Assembly (NCBI RefSeq): GCF_026340655.1
Contig: NZ_JAPEOZ010000001.1
Location: 3,224,001-3,288,000 of the forward strand
DNA from: Streptomyces sp. NBC_01275
GTDB lineage: Bacteria; Actinomycetota; Actinomycetes; Streptomycetales; Streptomycetaceae
DNA: 64,000 nucleotides
Reading direction: 5' to 3'
Shown here: positions 28,741 through 38,036 of the stretch, one piece after another
How positions within the stretch are numbered: position 1 is the first letter of the stretch
Layout: every line of letters starts with the position of its first letter
The notes under the pieces: model-generated
The model's database searches: none
Told to the model about the DNA's origin: nothing
What the model saw: the letters and a program-made list of their open reading frames with translations, nothing else
Position numbers and translations under genes: made by a program

Positions 28741-28862
28741 TTTTCCCTCTCATCACGCAACAGTTCCCCCTCATAAACGTTCTGGATACCCGATAGACGA
28801 TTGACAGGTAGGCCAGGTTGCCTCGCTTTCTGCACGTGTTCCACATCACAGGATGCCTGAAA

Positions 28863-28899
28863 GGCCCGGCCCCCGAAGATTCGCTCCGGGGGCCGGGCC
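28863..28899. terminator. Bidirectional terminator after the TagF-like gene
   Basis: Perfect 13-bp stem GGCCCGGCCCCCG / CGGGGGCCGGGCC with an 11-nt loop; U-containing tails on both sides (TTTC). Confidence 0.85.
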
Positions 28900-28915
28900 T
28901 TTCGAAATACGGGCG

Positions 28916-31078
28916 TCAGCCTGCTGTAACACCGTTCTTCAATTCCGCGTCACCGTCGGCGCCGCCGCCCGCTTCACCGTCGGCGGGAGCGATCGTCTCG
29001 ACGTCGGCCCCGTCCGCCGCGGCGGCCCGGGACTCCTGGCCGACGTTGCGGGCCTCGGCCTTGAGCGCGAGGTCGGCGATCGCGGTGTCGAACTGCTCGC
29101 GGGAGGTCGGCTCGTCGGGACCGAGCAGGTACTCCTTGAGCTCCTTGCGGTCCGCGGCCAGCGCGTCGGCCGCCGGATCGCGCACCGCCGCCAGCAGCTG
29201 GTCCAGCTCGTCGGCGCCGTTGGTGAGGATCACGGCCGCGCGGACGGCCGTGTTCTGCCGCCGGAACTCCTCCGCGCCCAGCTCCGCGGAGTCCGTCACC
29301 GCGTACGGCTTACCGCTCGCGATGAAGTCGGAGACCACGCTGGAGATGTCCGAGACCATCGCGTCGGAGGCGTTGAAGCAGTCGTACAGTCGCGGTTCGG
29401 AGCCGGTGATCACCCGGTGCTCGAAGGCGGGGAAGGTCTGCCAGTAGGCGTCGTTCCACTCGGCGCGCAGCCGGGCGGCCTCCTCGTGCTTGCGCATGTC
29501 GACGAGGCCGTCGCGGCTGGTCACGGCCTCGTCGGCCTTCGCGTCGAAGGAGAGCGAGAGGTCGTCGAGGCGGGCCTTGAGACGGGTCAGGTCGGCCTTG
29601 GCCTTGGCCTGGGCTGCCGGGTCGGCCCGGAAGCGGGAGTCGGCGGCGCGCTGCTCGGCGGCCTTCTTGATGAGGGCGGTGATCCGCCGGTGCGCGGCGC
29701 CCGCCTTGGCGCTGCGGGTGCCGGTGAAGGGGTGCGGCTTGTACAGGACGCGGACCGGGGGATCGGCCGCGACCAGCTTCTTCACGATGTTCTCGCCGGC
29801 CAGCAGGATCGAGGTGTTGCCCGGGTTGTCGTCCCAGCCCTCCCAGGTGGGCGCGTACAGGACAGTGGCGATCCGTCCTTCGGCGGCTCCGCCGCCCTGC
29901 CACCGCTCGATCGGCGCCAGCTGCGGGCGGCCGACCTCCACGATGTCCTCGTCGCGGATGCCGACGTCGGCGATGGCGTAGCGGTCGCGGCCCGCGCGGC
30001 CGGCGGTCCACACCTCGTCGTAGGCCTTGCTGAACGGGTTGACGCTGGCGAGCTTGTCGCTGTCGCCGTGGCCGATGAAGACGTGCTTCATGGTGGGCAC
30101 GCGCAGCATGTGGATGTTCTTGCCGACGTTCGCCGCGTACAACGTGACCCGCACCATGGACAGGTCCATGTTCATCAGGTGCACCCCCCCGGGCACGCAG
30201 ACGACGGGGACCGTGGTGGGCGCCATCCGCTCCAGGACGGAGCGCTCCCGCAGGATGATCAGCGGCCGGGACTCCAGCTGCTCCATGGTCTCCAGCCACA
30301 TGTTGACCTGGTAGGCGGAGTCCTTGGAGCCCGAGAAGTACAGCACCGTCTCCGGCCGGTACTCGCGCAGCCAGGCGCTGACGGTGTCCAGCACCCGGTC
30401 GGGCCTGGGCGGCAGCCGCTTCGCGCGCAGGTACGGCGCCAGCACGACGACGTACAGCGTGCCCAGGCCCAGGGTGAGGCCGACGCCCGCGTAGCCGGCC
30501 GGCTCCGAGTCGGTGAGGGCGTAGACCAGCAGGCCCGCGACGGCGGCGAGGTCCAGGTGGAGCATCTTCACGGCGGCCCGGGTCAGCAGCCGGCGCGGCG
30601 GGGCGTCCGGGATGCTCAGCCGGGAGGCCAGGTCGACGTTCCTGGTCACGACGGGCATCTGGCGGCGCCGGCTGATCAGGGTGACCAGCGCGCCGTGCGG
30701 GGCCTGCAGGCCGAAGAAGACCGTGAAGCAGGCGATGGCCGCGTAGAAGACCGGCTCCTCCGAGAGGTCCAGTCTGGCCAGCAGCAGGATCAGCAGCAGC
30801 TCGCGGACCAGGAACCGCGTGGACAGACCGGCCCTCACCTTGTTCAGCAGGTTGATGAGGTAGGTGCCCTTGCGGTGGAGATAGAGGTCCGCCAGGTACG
30901 TCACGGCGGCCGCGGCGGCGAAGGCGGGGGTGCTCGGAACGAGCGCGGCCAGCATGAGGCAGGGGTAGCCCAGCATCATGAGGACCGCCGCGGCCAGCTC
31001 GGCCACGCTGCCCACCCGGGCCACGCGAATAGCGGTGGATATCACGGAGAAACCTGCTCTGGGAGGGGTGCCGGTCAT
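28916..31078 (-). CDS. Teichoic-acid polymerase-like CDP-polyol phosphotransferase (TagF/TarL family) with membrane N-terminus
   Basis: 720 residues. The first 220 contain about five membrane helices (LAAAVLMMLGYPCLMLAALV, FLVRELLLILLLARL, AGYAGVGLTLGLGTLYVVVL). The catalytic domain follows: MKHVFIGHGDSDKLASVNPF, YDEVWTAGRAGRDRY, VLYAPTWEGWDDNPGNTS, RVLYKPHPFTGTRS, and the nucleotide site DAMVSDISSVVSDFIASGKP. Family members polymerise glycerol- or ribitol-phosphate from CDP-polyols. An inserted charged helical segment (about 480-560) sits between KPHPF and DISS. The neighbouring CDP-ribitol synthase points to ribitol phosphate as substrate. Membrane helices in the same chain are unusual compared with Bacillus TagF. 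Confidence 0.88.
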   Translation of the reverse strand: MTGTPPRAGFSVISTAIRVARVGSVAELAAAVLMMLGYPCLMLAALVPSTPAFAAAAAVTYLADLYLHRKGTYLINLLNKVRAGLSTRFLVRELLLILLLARLDLSEEPVFYAAIACFTVFFGLQAPHGALVTLISRRRQMPVVTRNVDLASRLSIPDAPPRRLLTRAAVKMLHLDLAAVAGLLVYALTDSEPAGYAGVGLTLGLGTLYVVVLAPYLRAKRLPPRPDRVLDTVSAWLREYRPETVLYFSGSKDSAYQVNMWLETMEQLESRPLIILRERSVLERMAPTTVPVVCVPGGVHLMNMDLSMVRVTLYAANVGKNIHMLRVPTMKHVFIGHGDSDKLASVNPFSKAYDEVWTAGRAGRDRYAIADVGIRDEDIVEVGRPQLAPIERWQGGGAAEGRIATVLYAPTWEGWDDNPGNTSILLAGENIVKKLVAADPPVRVLYKPHPFTGTRSAKAGAAHRRITALIKKAAEQRAADSRFRADPAAQAKAKADLTRLKARLDDLSLSFDAKADEAVTSRDGLVDMRKHEEAARLRAEWNDAYWQTFPAFEHRVITGSEPRLYDCFNASDAMVSDISSVVSDFIASGKPYAVTDSAELGAEEFRRQNTAVRAAVILTNGADELDQLLAAVRDPAADALAADRKELKEYLLGPDEPTSREQFDTAIADLALKAEARNVGQESRAAAADGADVETIAPADGEAGGGADGDAELKNGVTAG

Positions 31079-31132
31079 AAGGTGCCTAAAAGTCCGGAAA
31101 ATCCTTTGTGAAGGTTTCGGGAGTTTTACGGA

Positions 31133-31181
31133 TTCAGGCCCCTGTGAATTCTCCGTAAACGGGGAGCCACAGAGGCCTGAA
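31133..31181. terminator. Hairpin between the CDP-ribitol synthase and polymerase genes
   Basis: Long stem: TTCAGGCCCCTGTG pairs with CACAGAGGCCTGAA (one mismatch), with a smaller inner CTCC/GGAG stem. It lies in the 126-bp gap of same-strand genes and could lower polymerase expression relative to the synthase. Confidence 0.65.
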
Positions 31182-31204
31182 ATTCAATGGCTATTTGCGC
31201 TTGA

Positions 31205-32704
31205 TTATGCCACGCCGTCCTGCCGGTCGAGCACCGAGGCCAGCGCAGCCTCGAAGCCGGTTGCCTTGCTCGCGTCCGCCGTGGGGTCCTGCTGGCGGAC
31301 GTCGATGACGTGTCCGGTCAGCTCCGACAGCAGCACGTCCAGCGAAGTGCGGGCGACGGCCTCGGAGGAGAGCAGGCTGCCCGTGGGCTCCTGGCCGAAG
31401 GCCTTGGTACGCATGGGCGTCGCCGTGCGCTCGGGGTTCACGCAGTTCACCCGGATGGCGTCGCCGGCCCACTCGTCGGACAGGGCCTGGGTGAGGTTCA
31501 CCATGGCTGCCTTGGTCGAGGAGTAGAGGCTGTACTCGGCGCGGCCGCGGGTGTAGCTGCTGGAGGTGTACAGCAGCAGCTGGCCCTTCGTTTCCGCCAG
31601 GTACTTATAGGCCGAACGGGCGATCTGCACCGGCGCGAGGTAGTTGACCTTGAGCGCTTCCTCGATGGTCGCGTTGTCGGTCTCGGCCAGCTTGCCGATG
31701 CGCAGCACGCCCGCGGTGTTGACGACGTAGTCGATGCGCCCGGACTCGCTGTACGCCTTCGACAGCGCGTCGTCGACCTCTTCGGGGTTCTCCACATGGG
31801 TGCCGGTGGTGGAGCGGCCCAGGGCGTAGACGGTGGCGCCGTAGGACTCGGCGAGCTCGGCGATGTCCTTGCCGATGCCGTAGGAGCCGCCGAAGACGAC
31901 GACCGTCCTGCCGGTCAGCAGCTCGCGGTAGATCTCCTCGCTGTACGGCTCGGGCGTGGCGCTGGAGGCCAGCTGGAAGAGCTTGTCGGCGATGAAGACG
32001 TCGACGGGCTGGGTCACCTTCATGTTGTACTCGTCGCCCGCCACGACGTGGATCGGCACGTCCGGCAGGTACCTGAGCACGACGGAGCAGTCGTCCGTGG
32101 CCTGGAAGTTCGGATCGCCCGCCGCCACCTCGTAGGCGCGGCGGATGGTGGACAGCTTGAACGCCTGCGGGGTCTGGCCGCGGCGCAGCCGGGAGCGGTC
32201 CGGGATCTCGGTGATGAACTCGCCGTCCTCGCCGTGCGTGCGCGTGACGATGATGGTGTCCGCGGACGGGATGGCGACGTCGACGGCCTGGTAGCGGTCC
32301 AGCGCGGCGACGCAGTCGTCGATGACGCGCCGCGACAGCAGGGGGCGTACGGCGTCGTGGAAGAGGACGTTGAGGTCCTCGCCGTCGGCCAGCCCCTCGC
32401 CCAGGGCGCTGATGGCGCGCTCGGTCGTCTCGTTCCGGGTGGTCCCGCCCTCGATGATCCTGGTGACCTTCTTGAAGCCGGCCTTGGCGACGATCTTCTC
32501 GATGTCGGGCACATAGCCCGGCGCCATCAGCACGATGACGTCGTCGACGGAGTCGGCCTTCTCGAAGGTGGTCAGGGTGTGCTCGATGACTGCCTTGCCG
32601 GCGATCTTCAGCAGCTGCTTGGGGATCGACAGACCGACGCGCTGGCCGGTGCCACCGGCCAGGATCACAGCGGTCGTACGGGGCTTGGCTATGTGCTGGG
32701 ACAC
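31205..32704 (-). CDS. Bifunctional CDP-ribitol synthase-like protein (cytidylyltransferase + SDR reductase)
   Basis: 499 residues from GTG 32704 (AGGTAGGT upstream). Residues 10-240 form an IspD/TarI-type cytidylyltransferase (TAVILAGGTGQRVGLSIPKQ, FHDAVRPLLSRRVIDD, RRGQTPQAFKL, TDDCSV). Residues 265-480 form a short-chain dehydrogenase (VVFGGSYGIGKDIAE at 270-284; catalytic Tyr and Lys in YSSTK at 394-398). This fusion matches Bcs1/Acs1 of Haemophilus capsule synthesis, which reduces ribulose-5-phosphate to ribitol-5-phosphate and makes CDP-ribitol. It would feed the TagF/TarL-like polymerase encoded next. Confidence 0.88.
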   Translation of the reverse strand: MSQHIAKPRTTAVILAGGTGQRVGLSIPKQLLKIAGKAVIEHTLTTFEKADSVDDVIVLMAPGYVPDIEKIVAKAGFKKVTRIIEGGTTRNETTERAISALGEGLADGEDLNVLFHDAVRPLLSRRVIDDCVAALDRYQAVDVAIPSADTIIVTRTHGEDGEFITEIPDRSRLRRGQTPQAFKLSTIRRAYEVAAGDPNFQATDDCSVVLRYLPDVPIHVVAGDEYNMKVTQPVDVFIADKLFQLASSATPEPYSEEIYRELLTGRTVVVFGGSYGIGKDIAELAESYGATVYALGRSTTGTHVENPEEVDDALSKAYSESGRIDYVVNTAGVLRIGKLAETDNATIEEALKVNYLAPVQIARSAYKYLAETKGQLLLYTSSSYTRGRAEYSLYSSTKAAMVNLTQALSDEWAGDAIRVNCVNPERTATPMRTKAFGQEPTGSLLSSEAVARTSLDVLLSELTGHVIDVRQQDPTADASKATGFEAALASVLDRQDGVA

Positions 32705-32763
32705 AGAAGACCTACCTTGGGGCGACAGGGAACGATCAAATCGTCCCACTTGCGGTTACCGCG

Positions 32764-32819
32764 ATGCAAGGTGAGCGCCCTTCACTGCAAATGTGCGCGC
32801 TACCCGCCATTCACCTTGC
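32764..32819. repeat. Widely spaced inverted repeat upstream of the CDP-ribitol synthase
   Basis: Perfect 10-bp arms TGCAAGGTGA (32764-32773) and TCACCTTGCA (32810-32819), 36 bp apart, 60-115 bp before the start codon. Could be an operator or an RNA stem. Confidence 0.5.
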
Positions 32820-32862
32820 ACCGCTGGTGATTCGTAAGACGCGAGTGGGACTGCCCGGGATG

Positions 32863-32900
32863 CTCCCTGGAAATCCTGTGAGTAACTCCACAGGGAGTAG
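32863..32900 (-). terminator. Nested hairpin after the sulfotransferase-like gene
   Basis: Outer arms CTCCCTG/CAGGGAG and inner arms CCTGTG/CACAGG form nested stems about 85 bp past the stop on the minus strand. Confidence 0.55.
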
Positions 32901-32982
32901 GCCATTGCCGAGAGCGACGAGGGTGCGGAGAAGGGTCCGAGAAGGGCGGGGCGGACGGGTTCAGCGGCGGCTCTTCGGCGGT

Positions 32983-34239
32983 TCAGCGGCGGCGCAGCCG
33001 CTTGAGACATCGGTGCCCGAGGACCTTCACCAGCTCCTTGGAGGAGGTCTGGTGCACCCCGCGCGCGGCCGGTCGCGCGGGGGCCGCGGCCACCGCGGCG
33101 AGCGTCCCGTACAGGGCCTGAGCGGCCACCTCGGGGTCGATCAACGCCTCCGCGGGCCCTGCCGTCCCCGCCGTCCCCGCCGCCCCCGCCGCCTCATCCG
33201 TCCCCGGCCGTCCGGTCGGCTTCGGCACGGCGGACAGCAGGGCCGGGTCGCCTATGACGCGCACTCCCATCGCCTCGATCCGGCCGACCATCTCGGCGCC
33301 GATCCCGGCGGCCGCCTCGACGGCCCAGTCGGGGGTGGAGATCTTCACGTCCCGTGCCGTCGGACTGCACGCGTTCTTCATATGCATGACCGCGCCGTTG
33401 CGAACGAGTTTCGAATAGAGCTCATCGGGGAGGCCATTGCCGCGGAATTCCTTATTAAGATTCCGCAGCATTTCGGTCTCGGCAAGGGTGAGAGAGCGAT
33501 TCGCGGTGTCCGGAACGGGCTCCAGAAGATTGGCCGGAAGTCCGAGCAGCGCCTCGAAGGTGCGCATCAGTCCGTCCCGGTCCCGGTCGTCGACCACGAC
33601 GACGGTGACCCGCTCGGCGCCGACCGCCCGCACCCACCGCTCGACCAGCCGGTCGTGCCGGTGCCGACGCCAGAAACTGGGGTTGGGCTTCTCGTAGGGG
33701 GCCTTGCGGAGCATGTGCTCCAGCCATTCCTCGTAGCCCATGCGCAGGCCGTTCTGCACGTACTGCTGCCACTGCGAGGGCATGATCTTCGCCAGCGGGC
33801 GCAGAGTGACCAGGATGTGCACGCGCTCCCCGCCGAGCTGCTCGACGATCCGCTGGATGCTCGCGTCGTCCGGGGCGTCGGCGAAGAACTCGCTGCTGAT
33901 CACCGAGGTTCTGCGGCCGGTGGCGTGCACCTGCTCCAGCAGCTGCGTCCAGTGCCGCTCGGTGGGCGTGGTGTCGCCCATCATCCCACCCCGGGAACAG
34001 GCCGCCAGCACCGCCTGCATGGGGTGCCTGCTGGTCGCCGGGAACTCGACGCCGTACGTCGGCATCCTGTCCTTCGCTCCGAAGAGGGCGCCCTGGATCG
34101 AGGTGGTCCCGGTCTTGTGCGGGCCGATGTGCAGCAGGCGGGTTCCGGCGGGCAGCGCGGCAAGGGGGGCGGGCGCCGCGGGCGCGGGAGCTGCGGGCGC
34201 GTTCGCCGGGGCGTGGTCTCTCGTACAGTCCGTCTCCAT
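32983..34239 (-). CDS. Sulfotransferase-like protein
   Basis: 418 residues from ATG 34239 (METDCTRDHAPAN). After an Ala/Pro-rich lead, LLHIGPHKTGTTSIQGALFG is the 5'-phosphosulfate-binding P-loop of PAPS-dependent sulfotransferases; SVISSEFFADAPDDAS and HILVTLRPLAKIMPSQWQQY correspond to the 3'-phosphate-binding region. The C-terminal third is Ala/Gly/Thr-rich with a short AGTAGTAG run, ending LGHRCLKRLRRR. Same family members modify capsular or nodulation sugars. Within the wall-polymer block it may sulfate the glycopolymer; adenylylsulfate genes are not seen here. Target inferred only. Confidence 0.8.
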   Translation of the reverse strand: METDCTRDHAPANAPAAPAPAAPAPLAALPAGTRLLHIGPHKTGTTSIQGALFGAKDRMPTYGVEFPATSRHPMQAVLAACSRGGMMGDTTPTERHWTQLLEQVHATGRRTSVISSEFFADAPDDASIQRIVEQLGGERVHILVTLRPLAKIMPSQWQQYVQNGLRMGYEEWLEHMLRKAPYEKPNPSFWRRHRHDRLVERWVRAVGAERVTVVVVDDRDRDGLMRTFEALLGLPANLLEPVPDTANRSLTLAETEMLRNLNKEFRGNGLPDELYSKLVRNGAVMHMKNACSPTARDVKISTPDWAVEAAAGIGAEMVGRIEAMGVRVIGDPALLSAVPKPTGRPGTDEAAGAAGTAGTAGPAEALIDPEVAAQALYGTLAAVAAAPARPAARGVHQTSSKELVKVLGHRCLKRLRRR

Positions 34240-34330
34240 GGTTAAGGGACGGTAAGAGGGATTCCTTAGGAGACGCTGAGAGAGGCCTGGGACACAGATG
34301 AGTCCCAGGCTCCCGTTACATGTCATTCAC

Positions 34331-34374
34331 GACATGTCCTTCGCGAGATGTCCTTCGCGAGATGTCTTTCACAC
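34331..34374. repeat. 14-bp tandem repeat upstream of the sulfotransferase gene
   Basis: ATGTCCTTCGCGAG occurs twice in tandem followed by a decayed third copy (ATGTCTTTCAC), in the gap between the PhoD stop and the sulfotransferase start. Confidence 0.6.
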
Positions 34375-34394
34375 CGTCCGGACTCCGGCGTGTT

Positions 34395-35957
34395 TCACAC
34401 CTGCCGGACTCCGCGCCTGCCGTCCGTGACCCGCAGCTTGGCGAGGGTGCGGGCGGTCGCCTTGGGCTTGAGGACCGTGTTGACGACCCGGACCTGTACG
34501 TCGACTGCGGCGGGGCGGATGTCGAAGAGGTGGTAGCCGCGGTGGGCGTCGATCAGCTTCCAGTGCGGGTTGTCGGCCTTCAGCGGGTCCCACTGGGCGT
34601 GGAAGGCGGCCTGGTCCTGGTCGCCGGCGCTGGAGATGGACGTGCCGACGAACTCGGCGCCGACGACCGCGGAGGAGGGGTCGGCGAAGTCCCGCTTCAG
34701 ATCGCTGATCATGGTGAGGTGCCGGTCGCCGCTGAGCACGACGGGGTTGCGCACGCGTCCCAACTCGCCCAGCAGCGCGTTGCGTTCGACCTGGTAGCCG
34801 TCCCAGGCGTCGTAGTACCAGAGCTTGCCCTGACCCTTCAGCAGATCGGTCTCCGCCATCATGATCTGCGAGGCGACGAGGTTCCAGCGGGCGTCGGAGC
34901 CGTGCAGCGAGTCGAGCAGCCACCGCTTCTGCTCGGCGCCGAGCATGGTGAGCGCCGGGTCCTGGGCGCCGTCCTGGCTGACGGCCTGGTCGCTGCGGTA
35001 CTGCCGGGTGTCCAGCACGTTGAGCCGGGCGAGCCGCCCGAACCGGAAGCTGCGGTACATGCGGATGTGCGGCCCGTTCGGGATCGCGGTGGCCCGCACC
35101 GGCATGTGCTCGTAGTACGCCTGGTAGGCCGCGGTCAGCCGCGCCGTGAACGCGTCGTGGCTCTGCTTGTCGGGGTCCTGCGGGACCTCCCCGGCGAAGT
35201 CGTTGTCCACCTCGTGGTCGTCGAAGGTGACCACCCAGGGCGCCCGGGCATGCATCCGCTGCAGGTCCGGGTCGCTGCGGTACTGCGCGTACCGGTTGCG
35301 GTACTGCGTGATCGTGTACGGCTCACCGCTCCCCTCGTGCCTGCGCACGGCCGTCGCCGAGGGCCCCGACTCGTAGATGTAGTCCCCCACGAAGAGGACG
35401 ACGTCCGGATCCTGCGCCAGCATGTCCGCGTACGGCGTGAAGTAGCCCTGCTGCCAGTTCTGGCAGGAGGCGAGCGCGAGGCGTAACGAGCCGCCGGAGC
35501 GGAGGGGTTGGGGCGCGGTACGCGTGCGGCCGACGCGCGAGAGCTGACCGGCGGCCCGGAAGCGGTACCAGTACACCCGTCCCGGCAGCAGCCCTCGTAC
35601 ATCCACGTGAACGCTGTGCCCGTACTCGGGCCGGGCCTGGGCGGTGCCACGGCGCACGGAGGAGGCGAACCGTGCGTCCGGCGAGATCTCCCACTGCACC
35701 TCGACCGCCTGCTGGGGCATGCCCCCGCCGTTCAGCGGGTCGGGGGCCAGCCGCGTCCACAGCACGACCCCGTCGGGCAGCGGGTCACCGGAGGCGACAC
35801 CGAGGCTGAACAGGCCGTCGGGCAGCGCGTTTCCGGCCGCCCGGGCGGTCGCGGGGAGCCAGAGCTGGGCGGAGGCGGCGGCGCCGGCCAGGGCGGCGGA
35901 GGCAGTGAGGAGACGACGGCGTTCGGGGGAAGCGGCTCGGTCGGTTCCGGCGGCCAT
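34395..35957 (-). CDS. phoD: Tat-exported PhoD-like phosphodiesterase/alkaline phosphatase
   Basis: 520 residues. The N-terminus (SPERRRLLTASAALAGAAAS) carries a twin-arginine motif and an AxA cleavage site (ATARA). An N-terminal Ig-like PhoD_N domain (LFSLGVASGDPLPDGVVLWT) precedes the metallophosphatase core: LFVGDYIYES, VTFDDHEVDND, ASQIMMAE and VVLSGDRHLTMI hold the Ca/Fe ligands. PhoD of Bacillus acts on wall teichoic acid as an exo-phosphodiesterase; beside a teichoic-acid-like locus that role is reasonable, as is general phosphate scavenging. No PHO box was identified with confidence. Confidence 0.92.
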   Translation of the reverse strand: MAAGTDRAASPERRRLLTASAALAGAAASAQLWLPATARAAGNALPDGLFSLGVASGDPLPDGVVLWTRLAPDPLNGGGMPQQAVEVQWEISPDARFASSVRRGTAQARPEYGHSVHVDVRGLLPGRVYWYRFRAAGQLSRVGRTRTAPQPLRSGGSLRLALASCQNWQQGYFTPYADMLAQDPDVVLFVGDYIYESGPSATAVRRHEGSGEPYTITQYRNRYAQYRSDPDLQRMHARAPWVVTFDDHEVDNDFAGEVPQDPDKQSHDAFTARLTAAYQAYYEHMPVRATAIPNGPHIRMYRSFRFGRLARLNVLDTRQYRSDQAVSQDGAQDPALTMLGAEQKRWLLDSLHGSDARWNLVASQIMMAETDLLKGQGKLWYYDAWDGYQVERNALLGELGRVRNPVVLSGDRHLTMISDLKRDFADPSSAVVGAEFVGTSISSAGDQDQAAFHAQWDPLKADNPHWKLIDAHRGYHLFDIRPAAVDVQVRVVNTVLKPKATARTLAKLRVTDGRRGVRQV

Positions 35958-36150
35958 GGGGGGAACTCCCTTGCGTCGCTGGCGTCTTGACGCAAGAAAG
36001 GTGGCATGGCCGGCCGGTCAGGGCGCTGAACAGAGAGTCGCGCATACATGACAAGAAGGCGGCCAACGAAGGGGCGCATCCGGAGGACAGCGACGAGGCG
36101 GAGGGGCAGCGAAGAGGGGCGCCGAAGGAGGACAGCGACGGGGGACGCCG

Positions 36151-36186
36151 AAGGACCCGTTGCGGGCCGTGCCGCAACGGGTCCTT
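36151..36186 (-). terminator. obgE terminator
   Basis: Perfect 15-bp arms AAGGACCCGTTGCGG / CCGCAACGGGTCCTT around a 6-nt loop, beginning 18 bp past the obgE stop. Confidence 0.88.
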
Positions 36187-36203
36187 GTAGTGCTTCGTCG
36201 GGC

Positions 36204-37640
36204 CTAGAAGGGCTCGAAGCCCTCGAACTCCTGGGTCGCCTCGTCCCGTTCGGCCTGCTTGTCGCGGCGGCGCGTGGTCGCGGGACGCGGGGCCTCGAAG
36301 CGGTGGTCCTCGCCACGGCGGCCGAGCATCTCGGCGCCGGCCGTCACCGACGGCTCCCAGTCGAAGACGACCGCGTTGTCCTCGGGACCGATGGCGACGC
36401 CGTCGCCGCCCCGGGCGCCCGCCTTCATCAACGCGGCCTCCACACCGAGGCGGTTGAGCCGGTCGGCGAGATAGCCGACGGCCTCGTCGTTGTTGAAGTC
36501 GGTCTGCCGCACCCAGCGTTCGGGCTTTTCGCCGCGGACCCGGTACAGCCCGTCCTCTTCCAGGGTGACGGTGAAGCCGGCCTCGTCCACGGCCTTCGGC
36601 CGGATGACGATCCGCGTGGCCTCTTCCTTGGGCTTGGCGGCCCGCGCCTTGGCGACGAACTCGGCGAGCGCGAACGACAGTTCCTTGAGGCCCATGTGCG
36701 CCACGGCCGACGCCTCGAAGACGCGGAACCCGCGCGCCTCCAGCTCCGGCCGCACCATCTCCGCCAGATCCTTGCCGTCCGGTACGTCGATCTTGTTCAG
36801 GACGACCACGCGGGGACGGTTGTCGAGGCCGCCGTACTGCCGGAGCTCCTCCTCGATCATGTCGAGGTCGGAGAGCGGGTCGCGGTCGGACTCGAGGGTG
36901 GCGGTGTCCAGGACGTGCACCAGGACGCTGCAGCGCTCGACGTGCCGCAGGAACTCCAGACCGAGCCCCCGGCCCTGGCTGGCGCCCGGGATGAGCCCCG
37001 GCACGTCGGCGATCGTGTACACGGTCGAGCCGGCGGTGACGACGCCGAGGTTCGGCACGAGGGTGGTGAAGGGGTAGTCGGCGATCTTCGGCTTGGCGGC
37101 GCTCAGCACGGAGATCAGGGACGACTTCCCGGCGCTCGGGTAGCCGACCAGCGCCACGTCGGCGACGGTCTTCAGCTCCAGGACGACGTCCTGGAAGTCG
37201 CCCGGCTCGCCGAGCAGCGCGAACCCGGGCGCCTTGCGGCGGGCGGAGGCCAGCGCCGCGTTGCCGAGGCCGCCACGGCCGCCCTGGGCGGCGACGAAGG
37301 ACGTGCCGTGTCCGACGAGGTCGGCGAGGACGTTGCCCGCCTTGTCGAGGACGACGGTGCCGTCCGGCACGACGAGGACGAGGTCCTGTCCGTCCTTGCC
37401 CGAGCGGTTGCCGCCCTCGCCCGGCTTGCCGTTGGTGGCCTTGCGGTGCGGGGAGTGGTGGTAGTCGATCAGCGTGGTCACGGACTGGTCGACGGTGAGG
37501 ATGACGTCCCCGCCGCGACCGCCGTTGCCCCCGTCGGGGCCGCCGAGCGGCTTGAACTTCTCACGGTGGACGGAGGCACAGCCGTGGCCTCCGCTACCCG
37601 CGGCGACATGCAGTTCGACGCGGTCCACGAAGGTGGTCAT
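36204..37640 (-). CDS. obgE: Obg/CgtA GTPase
   Basis: 478 residues. The glycine-rich OBG domain fills residues 1-158 ([40 protein letters not shown]). The G domain has [11 protein letters not shown] (G1), a Thr switch ([13 protein letters not shown]), [16 protein letters not shown] (G3) and NKID (G4). A C-terminal OCT domain ([20 protein letters not shown]) and a polar actinobacterial tail follow. Essential GTPase in 50S assembly; in Streptomyces also linked to the onset of aerial growth. Third gene of the usual rplU-rpmA-obgE set. Confidence 0.97.
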   Translation of the reverse strand: MTTFVDRVELHVAAGSGGHGCASVHREKFKPLGGPDGGNGGRGGDVILTVDQSVTTLIDYHHSPHRKATNGKPGEGGNRSGKDGQDLVLVVPDGTVVLDKAGNVLADLVGHGTSFVAAQGGRGGLGNAALASARRKAPGFALLGEPGDFQDVVLELKTVADVALVGYPSAGKSSLISVLSAAKPKIADYPFTTLVPNLGVVTAGSTVYTIADVPGLIPGASQGRGLGLEFLRHVERCSVLVHVLDTATLESDRDPLSDLDMIEEELRQYGGLDNRPRVVVLNKIDVPDGKDLAEMVRPELEARGFRVFEASAVAHMGLKELSFALAEFVAKARAAKPKEEATRIVIRPKAVDEAGFTVTLEEDGLYRVRGEKPERWVRQTDFNNDEAVGYLADRLNRLGVEAALMKAGARGGDGVAIGPEDNAVVFDWEPSVTAGAEMLGRRGEDHRFEAPRPATTRRRDKQAERDEATQEFEGFEPF

Positions 37641-37705
37641 GGGATGTGCCTCCAGTTACGTACAGCCAGTTACATACAGCGATATCTCTTGGTTAACACG
37701 CGAAA

Positions 37706-37742
37706 GGCGGACCCGCTTCCCGTACGGGAAGTGAGGTCCGCC
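37706..37742 (-). terminator. Hairpin between rpmA and obgE
   Basis: Outer 8-bp stem GGCGGACC/GGTCCGCC with an inner perfect palindrome CTTCCCGTACGGGAAG; TTTCG follows on the minus strand. Probably a partial terminator controlling obgE relative to the ribosomal genes. Confidence 0.75.
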
Positions 37743-37767
37743 TCGCGAAAGCTTCCGGTCAGGTGCC

Positions 37768-38022
37768 TCAGGCGACCGGAACGATGTTCACGACCTTGCG
37801 GCCACGGTGGGTGCCGAACTGCACCGAACCGGCCTCCAGCGCGAACAGCGTGTCGTCGCCGCCACGGCCGACGCCCGCGCCGGGGTGGAAGTGGGTGCCA
37901 CGCTGGCGGACCAGGATCTCACCCGCGTTGACGACCTGACCGCCGAAGCGCTTCACGCCGAGCCGCTGGGCATTGGAGTCGCGACCGTTCCGGGTGGACG
38001 ATGCGCCCTTCTTGTGTGCCAT
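37768..38022 (-). CDS. rpmA: 50S ribosomal protein L27
   Basis: 84 residues beginning [20 protein letters not shown], the classic L27 N-terminus that reaches the peptidyl-transferase centre, then [20 protein letters not shown] and [17 protein letters not shown]. No N-terminal cleavage extension of the Firmicutes type. Starts 14 bp after rplU. Confidence 0.98.
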   Translation of the reverse strand: MAHKKGASSTRNGRDSNAQRLGVKRFGGQVVNAGEILVRQRGTHFHPGAGVGRGGDDTLFALEAGSVQFGTHRGRKVVNIVPVA

Positions 38023-38036
38023 GTCTCCTCAGTCCC

